Source: CAYQTE01 sp964420285 (GTDB lineage Bacteria > Planctomycetota > Phycisphaerae > Tepidisphaerales > Tepidisphaeraceae). Taken from it: DNA of 64,000 bases. The stretch covers positions 124,001-188,000 of the forward strand of contig CAYQTE010000001.1 of NCBI GenBank assembly GCA_964420285.1, written 5' to 3'. This document shows positions 1-9,206 of the stretch, in pieces. The position numbers were made by a program, and so were the translations under genes. The notes below the pieces were generated by a model that saw nothing but the letters and a program-made list of their open reading frames with translations, ran no database searches and was not told the DNA's origin. Every line of letters starts with the position of its first letter. Positions within the stretch are counted from its first letter, which is position 1.

Positions 1-48
1 CGCATGCTGGAACTGGCGCGGTTGCCGATCGGGGCGTTTGCCAAGTGA
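1..48 (+). CDS. C-terminal end of an upstream gene (partial)
   Basis: The first 15 codons read in frame to a TGA stop and end in ARLPIGAFAK. Only the tail is in the window. It lies about 110 bp upstream of an ABC-transporter ATPase on the same strand, so it may be the permease of the same transporter, but that rests on position alone. No family can be assigned. Confidence 0.4.
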   Translation, partial: RMLELARLPIGAFAK

Positions 49-157
49 GCGGTGCGGGCATGAGTAGGATTTCGTAGCCACGCCGGGTTTGTCTTCCCAA
101 TCGCGCTTTGCTCCGGCACAATGGCCGGCGACGCAGGCACCGCAACGGAGATATCGC

Positions 158-1531
158 ATGACAACAGCGGCAACCGCACCCATTGCCAGCACGACCGACA
201 ACGGCTCGATCATTGCCGAGGTGAAGGACGTCAGCGTTTCGTTTCAAACCGATTCGACGAATCTGCTGGTACTGAAGGACATCTCGCTGGCGGTGCGGTC
301 GGGCGAGGTGCTGGCCTTGCTCGGACCCAGCGGTTGCGGCAAGAGCACGCTCCTGCGCGTGCTGATCGGGTTGCTGCACCCCAACGAAGGGCAGGTATTG
401 GCGCACGGCAGGCCGCTGGACGGCATCAATCCGCGCGTGGCGCTGGTGTTTCAGAACTTCGCGCTGTTCCCGTGGCTGACGGTGCAGGAAAATATCCGCG
501 TGGCCCTCAACGGCCTGGATATGAGCCCGGCGCAGGGGGCCATGCGCGTGCGGCAGTGTATTGACATCGTTGGGCTCGAAGGATTCGAGCAGGCGTATCC
601 CAAGGAGCTTTCCGGCGGGATGAAGCAGCGAGTCGGCATCGCCAGGGCCCTGGCGCGCGGGCCGGAATTGCTCTGCATGGACGAGCCGTTCAGTGCTCTG
701 GATGTCTTCACGGCCGAGAACCTGCGCAGCGAAGTGTATCGGCTGTGGTCCGGCGGCGGAAAACTGCCATTTTCGCTCAAGGGTGTGCTGATCATCACGC
801 ACGTGATCGAGGAGGCGGTGTTTCTGGCCGATCGCATCGTCGTCATGGGCGCCAAGCCGGGGCACATCCGGCAGATCATCCAGAACGAGGTGGCACATCC
901 GCGCGAATATCAATCGCCGCAATTCCTGAAGATGGTGCAGCGCATCCACGACATCATCACCGAGTCGCGCCCACCCGATGAGCCGGCCATTCCGGCCGGC
1001 AGCGAGTTCGGGCCGCGGCTGGAACCGATCCCGCCGGTCATCATCAGCCACATCATGGGCGTTATTGATATCCTCGGCGAACGCGGCGGGCAGATGGATG
1101 TGTTCAAGCTCGACCAGATGACGGATTACGATTTTGGCCACACGCTGACCGTCATCAAGGCCGGCGAGATGCTGGGCTTCCTGGACAATCCGAAGAACAC
1201 GGTGATCCTCACGCCTTTGGGCCGCCAATTCCTCGAAGCCGACACGATCGGCCGCAAGAACATCCTCCGCGAGCAACTGCTGGGCCTGAACACGTTCAAG
1301 TTCATCATGCAGTTATTGAAGGAATCGCGCAACGGGCGCGTGAGCAAAGACCTGGTGATGGAGGAGATGTGTATCCGCCTGACGGCCGAGGAGCCGGAGA
1401 AGATGTTCACTTTCATCGTCGGCTGGGGCCGGCATGCGGAGTTGTTCGGCTATTCGACCGACACGGAGGAGTTGTTTCTGGACCCGGAACCGGCGGCGGT
1501 GGCGGGGGACGGGGCGAATCCGGCGGCGTAA
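158..1531 (+). CDS. NitT/TauT-family ABC transporter ATP-binding protein with C-terminal AAA-associated domain
   Basis: Cytoplasmic ATPase that would drive uptake of a small anion (nitrate, sulfonate or taurine type). Residues 20-250 form the ABC domain: Walker A GPSGCGKST (56-64), Q-loop VFQNFALFPW, signature LSGGMKQRV (151-159), Walker B LLCMDEP (171-177) and the switch histidine in IITHVIEEA. From about residue 310 a second, mostly helical region follows, matching the AAA-associated C-terminal domain of some nitrate/taurine-type ATPases; it explains the 457-residue length against about 260 for a plain ATPase. The ATG at 158 is preceded by GGAG; an upstream in-frame start at 89 adds a low-complexity stretch and is less likely. 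The substrate cannot be read from the sequence. Confidence 0.9.
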   Translation: MTTAATAPIASTTDNGSIIAEVKDVSVSFQTDSTNLLVLKDISLAVRSGEVLALLGPSGCGKSTLLRVLIGLLHPNEGQVLAHGRPLDGINPRVALVFQNFALFPWLTVQENIRVALNGLDMSPAQGAMRVRQCIDIVGLEGFEQAYPKELSGGMKQRVGIARALARGPELLCMDEPFSALDVFTAENLRSEVYRLWSGGGKLPFSLKGVLIITHVIEEAVFLADRIVVMGAKPGHIRQIIQNEVAHPREYQSPQFLKMVQRIHDIITESRPPDEPAIPAGSEFGPRLEPIPPVIISHIMGVIDILGERGGQMDVFKLDQMTDYDFGHTLTVIKAGEMLGFLDNPKNTVILTPLGRQFLEADTIGRKNILREQLLGLNTFKFIMQLLKESRNGRVSKDLVMEEMCIRLTAEEPEKMFTFIVGWGRHAELFGYSTDTEELFLDPEPAAVAGDGANPAA

Positions 1532-1580
1532 GGTGCCGATATTCAAGGCAGCGGCTAGCCACAGAGGCCACCGAGAAGAG

Positions 1581-2141
1581 ATGGGACCAAGCGGGCCTAC
1601 GAATCGTTCAGTGAAGCTGTACACCGACGGGGCATGCATCGGCAATCCGGGCCCCGGTGGCTGGGCATTCATCCTCAAGCATCCTGCCAGTGGCCGCTCG
1701 AAGGAGGGCAGCGGCGGCGAACACGCGTCCACCAACAACCGAATGGAAATCACCGCGGTAATTCGCGGCCTGGAGGCGCTCAAGCAGCCGTGCCAGGTTG
1801 AGTTGTTTAGCGACAGCGAGTATGTGGTCAATGCCGTCACCTATGGGATGACGATATGGAAACTCTTTGGATGGAAGCGCAGCGCCAAGACAACGAAGGT
1901 TCTCAAGAACCGCGATCTGTGGATTCGGCTGGACGAGGTTCGTCAGCCGCATCAACTGACAGCCAGGTGGATACGCGGACACTCAGGCCACCCGGAAAAC
2001 GAGCGTTGCGACGAATTGGCGATGGCTGCGGCGGCTCTTGTTGCGGCAACACCGGCGCCGCAACGGCCAGCCGCGTCAGACGTAAAGGACGCGAAGCCGT
2101 ATACTGGCCCGCTGTTTGAAGACGCGGATGAGACGGAATGA
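1581..2141 (+). CDS. rnhA: Ribonuclease HI
   Basis: Cleaves the RNA strand of RNA:DNA hybrids in the cytoplasm. The classic RNase HI layout is intact: YTDGACIGNPGPGGW at the N-terminus (first catalytic Asp), NNRMEITAVIRGLEAL (Glu), FSDSEYVVNAV (Asp), a basic handle region around WKRSAKTTK, and RGHSGHPENERCDELA (His and last Asp). The protein is 186 residues, slightly longer than the usual 155 because of a C-terminal tail of about 35 residues rich in Ala and Pro. The chosen ATG follows GAGAAGAG. The stop overlaps the start of the NERD-helicase gene by 4 bp (ATGA), so the two are probably co-translated. Confidence 0.95.
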   Translation: MGPSGPTNRSVKLYTDGACIGNPGPGGWAFILKHPASGRSKEGSGGEHASTNNRMEITAVIRGLEALKQPCQVELFSDSEYVVNAVTYGMTIWKLFGWKRSAKTTKVLKNRDLWIRLDEVRQPHQLTARWIRGHSGHPENERCDELAMAAAALVAATPAPQRPAASDVKDAKPYTGPLFEDADETE

Positions 2142-4159
2142 CCAAGGCCGAGTTAGACAGAATTGTGGCGGGCGCTCGATGTCAGGTGAACGGCCCCGAT
2201 TCCGTGCGTTACAACGGCCATCGGCTGGTGCTGGGGCGATTGATTCAGGCGTTCAATAACAGCGAATCGGCGTTGCTTTGTGAGCCGAGTCTCGCTCGCA
2301 ATACGCTGCACCCGCCCGATCTTGTGCTGATCGATCCGGAGATCGGTGTTCACGTGATCGAGGTCAAGGGGATTACACTGGAACAAATTGAGCGGATTGA
2401 GGCCGGCGGCACACTGCACGTGCGCTACGCCAATCGAATTGCCAGGGCCAACCCGATCGAACAGGTGCGCAATGCCATGTTCGCCATCCGCGATGCAACA
2501 AGCCGCGCGTTCGGAAGCGATGTGGCGCTGCCATTCAAATATTGGGTGGTTTTCCCATTTCTTCGTCGCCAGTCATGGATTGGACGATTCGGGGACGGAG
2601 CATTTCGACCGCCGGAATATCTGTTTGCCGACGCGATGGAATCGGCGGACTTGGCGCGTATTCTGGGCGCATCGGATCGGGCAGCATCTCTAGGTCCGAT
2701 CCGCGTCTGCCCGCTGGATCAACTGAAATATGTCTGGCACGCCTTCGGCGATACGTCGGTGTTGTATTGCACCCCGCACCAGCGGGAAGCTCGCCCGACT
2801 CGCGACGGCACGCTCGGCCGGCAATTCGACCAGGCGGCGGAGGCATATAAGCAACTGTCCGACGATCAACAGCGACTGTCGGCGGCGAATTGGGACGGCG
2901 GCCCACGCCAGATTCGCGGGGTGGCCGGCAGCGGAAAAACCATCGTTCTGGCCAACAACCTCGCGCGGCACCTGGAGCGAAGATTGGCCGACGCTGGCGA
3001 CGGGCTGTTCGGCGATCGGCCGGCCCAGCCGCGCATACTGGCGGTCTGTTTCAATCGCACGCTGGCGCCGTTTATCCGGAAGAAGATCAATATTGCATTC
3101 GAGCAGCGCAACGGCCGGCCGGTGCCGGCGAAAATGGTCGACGTGCTGACGATCAACCAATTGACATACAAGCTGGCACAGGCTGGCGTGTGGCGATCTC
3201 AGAACGTGCAGAATCCACGGGATATTGTGCGTGCCATCCAGTGCTTGGACCAGTTGGACGATTTCCGACGGCGAAGCCCCCAGCGGCTGCAATCCCTCGC
3301 CTACGACGCGATCTATGTGGACGAGGGACAGGATTTCTTCGAAGAGGAGTTTCGTCTGCTCAAGGAGTTGTGCCGTGTTAAAGACGGGGCTGAGCCGAAT
3401 CTCTACGTCTTCTACGACGATGCTCAAAATCTCTATGGCCGCAGCCGGCCCAATTGGCAATCGCTCGGATTGAACGTGCTGGGCGGGCGATCCGTCGTGA
3501 TGACGCAATGCTTTCGCAACACGCAACCCATAGTGGAAACGGCCTTCAATGTGCTGTACGGAACGTGTGCCGGAGGTTCCGGAGACGTCCCCACCAAGCG
3601 TTTTGCCGACATCGCCTCGCTCGAGCAGAAGGGGCTGATCCGGAACGACGGCGGTTTCTGGCGGATCGAGTTTACGCCGCGCACCGGGGCGAAACCCAGG
3701 CTCGCTCTTGCGACGGACGTTGACCAGGAGAACCAACTTATTGTGGCGCGGCTCCGATGGCTGACGGGCGAGCAGGAGGTTCGGCCGGAAGATATCCAGG
3801 TGCTCACGTTTTCTCGCCAGCGCGTCACGCAGTTGGCCGAAGTGATCGCCGCTGCGAACATCCCGACGATAGAAGCCGTACATCTGGCGATCGACGAAAA
3901 ACAGAAGGATCAGCCCCTCGGCCAGAAGGGTCGGCTGACGGTCTCCACTGTCGCGTCGGCCAAAGGATACGACGCGTATTGCGTTTTGCTCGCATCTGCC
4001 AATGAGTTCAAAACGGATGTCACTGGCCGGGCTAATTTCTACGTGGGTTGCACGCGCGCGATCGAGTACCTTGAGGTCTTTGCCTACGAGAAGAAGAACC
4101 TGGTTGTTGAATTTGAGGCGGCGCTGGAACGAGTTGGGGATAGTCTCTGCAAGGGTTGA
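2138..4159 (+). CDS. NERD-domain superfamily 1 DNA/RNA helicase
   Basis: A 673-residue fusion of a nuclease-related NERD domain (about residues 15-125, with PPDLVLIDP...VHVIEVKG giving the D...ExK pattern at 61 and 75-77) and a UvrD/Rep-like superfamily 1 helicase. Helicase motifs visible: Walker A GVAGSGKT (261-268), motif II IYVDEGQDF (392-400), a QCFRNTQPI motif IV-like block, and a C-terminal STVASAKGYDAY and YVGCTRA motif V/VI region. Such proteins act on nucleic acid in repair or defence; the exact role is unknown. The 4-bp overlap with rnhA links it to R-loop or hybrid processing, which is inference. Start is fixed by the overlap. Confidence 0.88.
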   Translation: MTKAELDRIVAGARCQVNGPDSVRYNGHRLVLGRLIQAFNNSESALLCEPSLARNTLHPPDLVLIDPEIGVHVIEVKGITLEQIERIEAGGTLHVRYANRIARANPIEQVRNAMFAIRDATSRAFGSDVALPFKYWVVFPFLRRQSWIGRFGDGAFRPPEYLFADAMESADLARILGASDRAASLGPIRVCPLDQLKYVWHAFGDTSVLYCTPHQREARPTRDGTLGRQFDQAAEAYKQLSDDQQRLSAANWDGGPRQIRGVAGSGKTIVLANNLARHLERRLADAGDGLFGDRPAQPRILAVCFNRTLAPFIRKKINIAFEQRNGRPVPAKMVDVLTINQLTYKLAQAGVWRSQNVQNPRDIVRAIQCLDQLDDFRRRSPQRLQSLAYDAIYVDEGQDFFEEEFRLLKELCRVKDGAEPNLYVFYDDAQNLYGRSRPNWQSLGLNVLGGRSVVMTQCFRNTQPIVETAFNVLYGTCAGGSGDVPTKRFADIASLEQKGLIRNDGGFWRIEFTPRTGAKPRLALATDVDQENQLIVARLRWLTGEQEVRPEDIQVLTFSRQRVTQLAEVIAAANIPTIEAVHLAIDEKQKDQPLGQKGRLTVSTVASAKGYDAYCVLLASANEFKTDVTGRANFYVGCTRAIEYLEVFAYEKKNLVVEFEAALERVGDSLCKG

Positions 4160-4266
4160 GGCGTTTGGGCGATCCCGGACCATCGGAGACGATAATGGGC
4201 ATGCGTAGGTCACCCTTCGCCGTTGCACTTTCGCGAAGGCGATGCTGAAACCCGCTGCATCATCAC

Positions 4267-5235
4267 ATGATTAAACGCCTGTGCCACCATATTCTCTCCG
4301 CACTCGCCTGGTTGTCGCTGCTGCTGTTTGCGGCCACGACGGCATTGTGGGTGCGGAGCGAATTTGTTCACGATCAATGCGAGTACCTTGTTAATGTCGC
4401 GGGGTCGTTGCCGACGATGTGGATTCAATACCGGAGCTGGTTCCATTCCACGCAGGGAGAGGTTTGGTTTGAGCGCGAGGCGGTTGCGAACGATTCTGAT
4501 TTCGAAGCCTATAGAAGATATTGGGCGCCCCGCGGGATACACTTTGATCCGCTCGGCACGGGGCATTGGGAATACGCGAATTTGGGATCGGGGCGCCTCC
4601 AATCGCAATTCGGCCTCCCATTCCCTTCGGACACCTTCTTTGAACAGCTTGGGTTCTGGGCGGATCATCGCCAAACTTCGATTAGCCCCGGCCGCTGGTA
4701 TCACAACGACAAGTACGGCATTCCGCTTTGGTTCGTCGCGACGGTGTGCGCGGTTCTGCCGGTGCAGCGGTTCGTCATTGCGCGCCGTCGCCTCCTTTTC
4801 GATTTGATCCAGCGGAGATTTCGCCGGGAGCCGGGGCACTGCCGCAAGTGCGGGTATGACCTGCGCGCCACGCCGGATCGCTGCCCGGAATGCGGGACGG
4901 TTCCGTCGAAGTTTCCCGACGAGCGGCGGATACCAATCTACTTGTCGTGCGGATCCGTGCCCGAATTGGCCAGGCTGCCAAAATCCCGGCGCAAGGAAAT
5001 ATGGCGCCAGTGCCGCAACCGGCAATCTCCAAGTCTATGGTTTTGGCTTGCGATCACCTGCGTCTGGCTTGGCATGTATATATTGATTCTCCAGCAGGCG
5101 GAATTCGATTTCACCTATTGGTTGCCAGCCGTTGCACTGGCTTACTGGGGAATTGTCCTCATCGTCGCGCGGCATATCCGAATTGCCGAATCGCTTCCGG
5201 CCATTCGATCGCGAGTCGCCAGCTTGTATCCCTGA
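4267..5235 (+). CDS. Membrane protein with zinc ribbon, planctomycete type
   Basis: Function not known. Residues 8-30 form one membrane span (LAWLSLLLFAATTALWV), a second span lies near 155-175 (PLWFVATVCAVLPV), and two more near the C-terminus (WFWLAITCVWLGMYILIL; LPAVALAYWGIVLIVA). Between them a four-cysteine ribbon, CRKCGYDLRATPDRCPECG, sits on the cytoplasmic or periplasmic loop. This ribbon is a frequent module in Phycisphaerae membrane proteins and is a lineage hint. The gene stands alone with 107 bp before it and no obvious partner. ATG at 4267 precedes the first span directly; no strong Shine-Dalgarno was seen. Confidence 0.75.
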   Translation: MIKRLCHHILSALAWLSLLLFAATTALWVRSEFVHDQCEYLVNVAGSLPTMWIQYRSWFHSTQGEVWFEREAVANDSDFEAYRRYWAPRGIHFDPLGTGHWEYANLGSGRLQSQFGLPFPSDTFFEQLGFWADHRQTSISPGRWYHNDKYGIPLWFVATVCAVLPVQRFVIARRRLLFDLIQRRFRREPGHCRKCGYDLRATPDRCPECGTVPSKFPDERRIPIYLSCGSVPELARLPKSRRKEIWRQCRNRQSPSLWFWLAITCVWLGMYILILQQAEFDFTYWLPAVALAYWGIVLIVARHIRIAESLPAIRSRVASLYP

Positions 5236-5325
5236 AGCAAGTGAATACGCGCGAGAGCAAGTGCAAGGCCAACACCCGTCTGTTTGCATGGCCGCCCGTT
5301 CCGGCGATAATCCGTGCGGGCACAA

Positions 5326-5376
5326 ACAGAGAAAGGGAAAACCATGCAACGGGCGAAGATCAGCATTATTGAATTG
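5326..5376 (+). other. mdh-start-like segment upstream of the next gene
   Basis: From AGAAAGGGAAAACCATG (ATG at 5344) the first nine codons read MQRAKISII. The real mdh gene about 1.1 kb downstream begins MRRAKISII after a similar AGAAAGGAACC leader. Apart from codon 2, the codons differ only at third positions. After codon 9 the similarity stops. It is either a vestige of an mdh 5' end duplicated in front of the next gene or a true N-terminal extension of that gene. Confidence 0.45.
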
Positions 5377-5400
5377 GAAAGCGCCAAGGGGGCGGTTCGA

Positions 5401-6348
5401 ATGCGCACGATCGTTGGCTTGTCGGCTCTTTTGCTCTGCTGCATCCGCCCGGGCATTGCGGCGGCGGATGGGCCATCCACGCTGCCGAGTATTCCGGCCC
5501 TGATCGAGGGGTCAAAGGACTCGCCGGCGTTTGTCGTAGACGGGGTCATCAGGGAATCGGCGGATCAAGGTTTGGGGTTTCATTTTGCCGCCGATGGGAA
5601 GAAGCGGATTTGCGCGTTGTTTGATCCGGCGGATAGCACGCCGATTTATCTGTCGGACGGTGACCAGACGCTCATTTACGACTTGAGCAATTCCCGCATC
5701 ATCTGCGCGCCGACCAGTAAGGCCTGCGTCACAGTAGACTGGAACCCAAAGGCAGACCAACCGATGCGTTTTAAGTTTAACCTGGGTTTTGGCGAAGATG
5801 CCAAAACGATCAACTCATCGTTCCGCATCGACCGATTCGTCGATGCATCGCAACAGAGCCTGCGCGAGATTGAGGCTCACGACAGCTACCGGCTGCTGGC
5901 CGCTCCGCGCGCCGGCAACAATCTCGAGTCCATCGAGATTCCCCGCGATCAGACCTGGTTCCGATTCTCATCGCAGAATCTCAAAGACGACTATTTCATC
6001 CTGCGGCTGGACGCCAGGATTGGCGGTCAGATTCCCGCAGCGGCGGTGGCATTTCCGGATCCGGATGCCCTGCGCCGCGATATCGCATTCCTCGATCTCG
6101 ACCAGCAGACACTTCCCGGCATGATCTCATTCCTCAGCGATAACCGCGGAGCAGCGGCCAAGCTAGGTCTGGCCTTTGAGGGTATGCGCGGATTTGCAGA
6201 CAAGATCCTGTTGTCACCCGACTGGGATCAGCTCAAGAAGCGGGATCAACAGTTCGGCACGCAATATCGCACCGCCCTTTCGCATCAGGGCATAAAGTTT
6301 TCATTGCCGGTGTCGGAAGGCACAACCCGGCCGGCCACTCGGCCGTGA
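5401..6348 (+). CDS. Secreted hypothetical protein
   Basis: Not recognised. Starting at 5401 (AAGGGGG about 8 bases upstream) the protein is 315 residues and opens with a clear signal peptide, MRTIVGLSALLLCCIRPGIAAA, so export to the periplasm is likely. An in-frame ATG at 5344 would add 19 residues that look like the start of malate dehydrogenase and would bury the signal peptide, so 5401 is preferred. The mature part is soluble, mixed alpha/beta in character, with no cysteine ribbon or catalytic motif I can name, and it ends in a TRPATRP tail. It precedes mdh by 140 bp on the same strand. Confidence 0.7.
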   Translation: MRTIVGLSALLLCCIRPGIAAADGPSTLPSIPALIEGSKDSPAFVVDGVIRESADQGLGFHFAADGKKRICALFDPADSTPIYLSDGDQTLIYDLSNSRIICAPTSKACVTVDWNPKADQPMRFKFNLGFGEDAKTINSSFRIDRFVDASQQSLREIEAHDSYRLLAAPRAGNNLESIEIPRDQTWFRFSSQNLKDDYFILRLDARIGGQIPAAAVAFPDPDALRRDIAFLDLDQQTLPGMISFLSDNRGAAAKLGLAFEGMRGFADKILLSPDWDQLKKRDQQFGTQYRTALSHQGIKFSLPVSEGTTRPATRP

Positions 6349-6488
6349 TTCTCACCGTCGGTTTTTCGTGACGGATGCGCCATCAACTCGGGCGGAAAAG
6401 CATCGGCAGTTTGCTTCCGGCACGGGTTTGCCCCTAAACTGCGCCAACAAACGTCGTGAGGCGGAACGGCTACCAGAAAGGAACCATC

Positions 6489-7424
6489 ATGCGTCGGGCA
6501 AAAATCAGCATCATCGGATCGGGGAACGTCGGGGCGACGGCGGCTCATTGGGCGGCCTCCAAAGAACTGGGGGATATTGTCCTGGTCGATATCCCGCAGG
6601 TTGACGGCATGCCACAGGGAAAGGCACTGGACCTGTATCAGGCCTCGCCGGTTGAAGGCTTCGACAGCAAGATCATCGGCACGACCACCTACGACGCGAC
6701 GGCCGACAGCGATGTGGTCATCATCACGGCCGGGTTGCCGCGGACGCCGGGGATGAGCCGCGACGATCTGATCAAGACCAATGCGGGGATCGTAAAGACG
6801 GTCGCGGAGAACGTGGCCAAACACAGCCCCGGCGCGGTGGTGATCGTCGTGAGCAATCCACTGGACGCAATGGTCTATGTCGCGTGGAAAGTAACCGGGT
6901 TCCCGACGCAGCGCATCATCGGGCAGGCCGGCGTGCTGGATACCGCCCGCTATCGCGCCTTCCTGGCGGCCCAGATCGGGTGCAGCGTCGAGGATGTGCA
7001 GGCGCTGTTGCTCGGCGGACACGGCGACGACATGGTGCCGCTGCTTCGCTACACGTTCGCCGGGGGAATCCCCGTCACGCAGCTCATCGCCAAGGACAAG
7101 CTGGATCAAATCGTTACCCGCACGCGCAACGGCGGGGCGGAAATCGTCAACCTGCTCAAGAAGGGCAGCGCCTATTACGCGCCCGCCGCCGCCACTGTGC
7201 AGATGGCCGAGTCGATCATCCGCGACAAGAAACGGATTCTGCCGTGCGCGGCGTATTGCGATAAGGAATACGGCGTGGGGGGATATTTCGTCGGGGTTCC
7301 GTGCGTGCTGGGCACCGGCGGCGTTGAGCGAGTGATCGAGGTCGAACTCGATCCGGCCGAGCGCGCCATGTTCAACACCAGCGTCAGTCATGTGAAGGAC
7401 TTGGTGGCCGGCGTCAAATTGTGA
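6489..7424 (+). CDS. mdh: Malate dehydrogenase (NAD-dependent, LDH-like type)
   Basis: Interconverts malate and oxaloacetate in the TCA cycle, cytoplasmic. The 311-residue protein has the Rossmann loop GSGNVGATAA (residues 10-19), the substrate-loop block AGLPRTPGMSRDDL with the catalytic arginines, VVSNPLDAM, GQAGVLDTARYRAFLA, and the active-site GGHGDDMVPL with its histidine. Arg rather than Gln in the PRTPGMSR loop supports malate over lactate. The length and motifs match the lactate-dehydrogenase-like bacterial MDH group. ATG at 6489 follows AGAAAGGA. The gene before it carries a segment that resembles this gene's start. Confidence 0.95.
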   Translation: MRRAKISIIGSGNVGATAAHWAASKELGDIVLVDIPQVDGMPQGKALDLYQASPVEGFDSKIIGTTTYDATADSDVVIITAGLPRTPGMSRDDLIKTNAGIVKTVAENVAKHSPGAVVIVVSNPLDAMVYVAWKVTGFPTQRIIGQAGVLDTARYRAFLAAQIGCSVEDVQALLLGGHGDDMVPLLRYTFAGGIPVTQLIAKDKLDQIVTRTRNGGAEIVNLLKKGSAYYAPAAATVQMAESIIRDKKRILPCAAYCDKEYGVGGYFVGVPCVLGTGGVERVIEVELDPAERAMFNTSVSHVKDLVAGVKL

Positions 7425-7516
7425 GCGCCGCGGGGCGTATTATCGGACCTCCGCGATGTTCCTTGTCGGCGGGGCCGTAATTCGCTAGGCTCATGGTGAC
7501 GGCAACGGAGTTGACC

Positions 7517-9103
7517 ATGAGCGAACCCGCGTGTGTTTGGGTTGGCGTATCGAGTTACGGACGGTCCGCGGCGTGCGCGGTCGTGGTGGCGACATGGCTC
7601 CTGTGCGGCTGCCAGTACGCTCCGGTCGTCCTGCCCACCACTCAGCAGACGACGATCGACCGCTCGATCATCGAATATCCGGCCGGTTTTGAGCTTCGAC
7701 CTTACATTCGCTATCTCACCACACCCACCTGTTTCTGCTTTGATACCGAAGGCTCACTGATCGTGGCCAATCAGGGCGACGGCGGCGAACCCGATATTTT
7801 CGGCATCCACCTGGGCAGCGGCACGCGATTCCAGATTTATCCCCCAGCCTCGCCCGTGCCGTGGCTCCGCGGCGGGTTTCACATCTATGGCCCGATCGGC
7901 GGAATCCTGGCCGTCCACGGGCGGGTCTATATCTCCCACCGCGATGCCGACGACGATGGCGTCATCACCTCGTTCGATTACAACGGCAAGCACACCACGA
8001 TCGTCTCCGGTCTGCCCGCCAGGGGCGATTACAGCGTGACCGACATGGCCGTCGATGCCAACGACCGCCTTTTCTTCGGCCTGGGCACGGCGACCAACAG
8101 CGGGGTCATTGGCGACGACAACTGGACCTGGGTTCATAAGCATCCGGAATTTACGGATGTCGCGCCGGTCTTTCTCAAGCTCAACGGAATGCGGATGGAC
8201 GTTCGCAATCCACTGGCCAGCCCGCTGCTGGGAATCAGCGAAAAAGTCGTCAATGGCGCCTTTCAGCCCTGGAGCATCAGCAACCGCACCAGCATCGAAT
8301 CCCCGCCGGGCACCAAACCCACCGGGGCGATCTATTCCGTCGCCCTGACCGGCGGCGATCTGCGCATCGAAGCCTGGGGCCTGCACAATCCGCGCGGCCT
8401 GGCCCTCGACGAGTTCGGGACACTCTATTTCACCGACAACGGCATGGAACTGCGCGGCGTGCGACCCATCAAGGACGATCCCGACGTCCTCTATCGCCTC
8501 ATCCCCAGCGGCGGCAAGACGATCACCTGGTACGGATGGCCCGATTACGGCCGTGACGGACGGCCTATCAGCGACCAGCATTTCCAGCCGCCCCTCTCGC
8601 TCGTTCAACCCAGCAGTTATCCCGACGTCGGGTTCCTGATCAACCACGCCGCCAGTGGAACCAACGGCCTGATACCTCCCGACCCGCAGACGTTGCTCAA
8701 GGGCCAGTTCCCGCCGCTTTCAGGCGCCGCCCATCTCCAATTCATCCCGCCGTCCGGCCCGTTCCGGCAATTCCTCGGCAGCGCCGTCGTCGCACTCTGG
8801 GGCAACAAGGCCCCCTTCGCCACCAGCAACTGGCCGCTCGAACCGGCCTGGATCGGCGGCAAGGTCGTCCTGATCGATCCCGACAAACACGCCACCACCG
8901 ATTTCGTCTTCAATACCAAGTCCATCCCCGCCAGCCAGCAGGGCAACAACCCCAATGCCCTGGAACGTCCCATCGACGCCAAGTTCGGTCCTGATGGCGC
9001 ACTCTACATCCTCGACTACGGCCACATGGAAATGCGCGACCGCGACGAAAAAACCTACCCCAACACCGGCCAGATCTTCAAGCTCGTCGCATCGCCGAAA
9101 TAA
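7517..9103 (+). CDS. Sorbosone/glucose-dehydrogenase-like beta-propeller lipoprotein
   Basis: Predicted lipoprotein: a hydrophobic stretch ends in WLLCGC, a lipobox with the lipidated Cys at about residue 36, so it is anchored in a membrane facing the periplasm. The 528-residue body has repeated propeller-blade motifs (FCFDTEGSLIVANQGDGG, GLHNPRGLALDEFGTLYFTD, WYGWPDYGRDG, AKFGPDGALYILDYG) typical of the GSDH/L-sorbosone dehydrogenase six-bladed propellers. In that family a PQQ cofactor oxidises sugars, but many planctomycete homologues are uncharacterised and the PQQ ligands cannot be confirmed here. ATG at 7517 follows GGAG by 6 bases. Confidence 0.8.
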   Translation: MSEPACVWVGVSSYGRSAACAVVVATWLLCGCQYAPVVLPTTQQTTIDRSIIEYPAGFELRPYIRYLTTPTCFCFDTEGSLIVANQGDGGEPDIFGIHLGSGTRFQIYPPASPVPWLRGGFHIYGPIGGILAVHGRVYISHRDADDDGVITSFDYNGKHTTIVSGLPARGDYSVTDMAVDANDRLFFGLGTATNSGVIGDDNWTWVHKHPEFTDVAPVFLKLNGMRMDVRNPLASPLLGISEKVVNGAFQPWSISNRTSIESPPGTKPTGAIYSVALTGGDLRIEAWGLHNPRGLALDEFGTLYFTDNGMELRGVRPIKDDPDVLYRLIPSGGKTITWYGWPDYGRDGRPISDQHFQPPLSLVQPSSYPDVGFLINHAASGTNGLIPPDPQTLLKGQFPPLSGAAHLQFIPPSGPFRQFLGSAVVALWGNKAPFATSNWPLEPAWIGGKVVLIDPDKHATTDFVFNTKSIPASQQGNNPNALERPIDAKFGPDGALYILDYGHMEMRDRDEKTYPNTGQIFKLVASPK

Positions 9104-9206
9104 CGCTCCCCGCTTGAGGTCGCCGCATCTTCCGTGCGATGTGCGCGTTTGGCGTTACCATGCCTTGCCAATGGTCGATTCAAAGCCCTCTTTGGAGTGA
9201 TTGAGC

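Noticed and set aside
2690..4228. 512-codon minus-strand frame
   Set aside because: Antisense to the NERD-helicase, which has intact helicase motifs.
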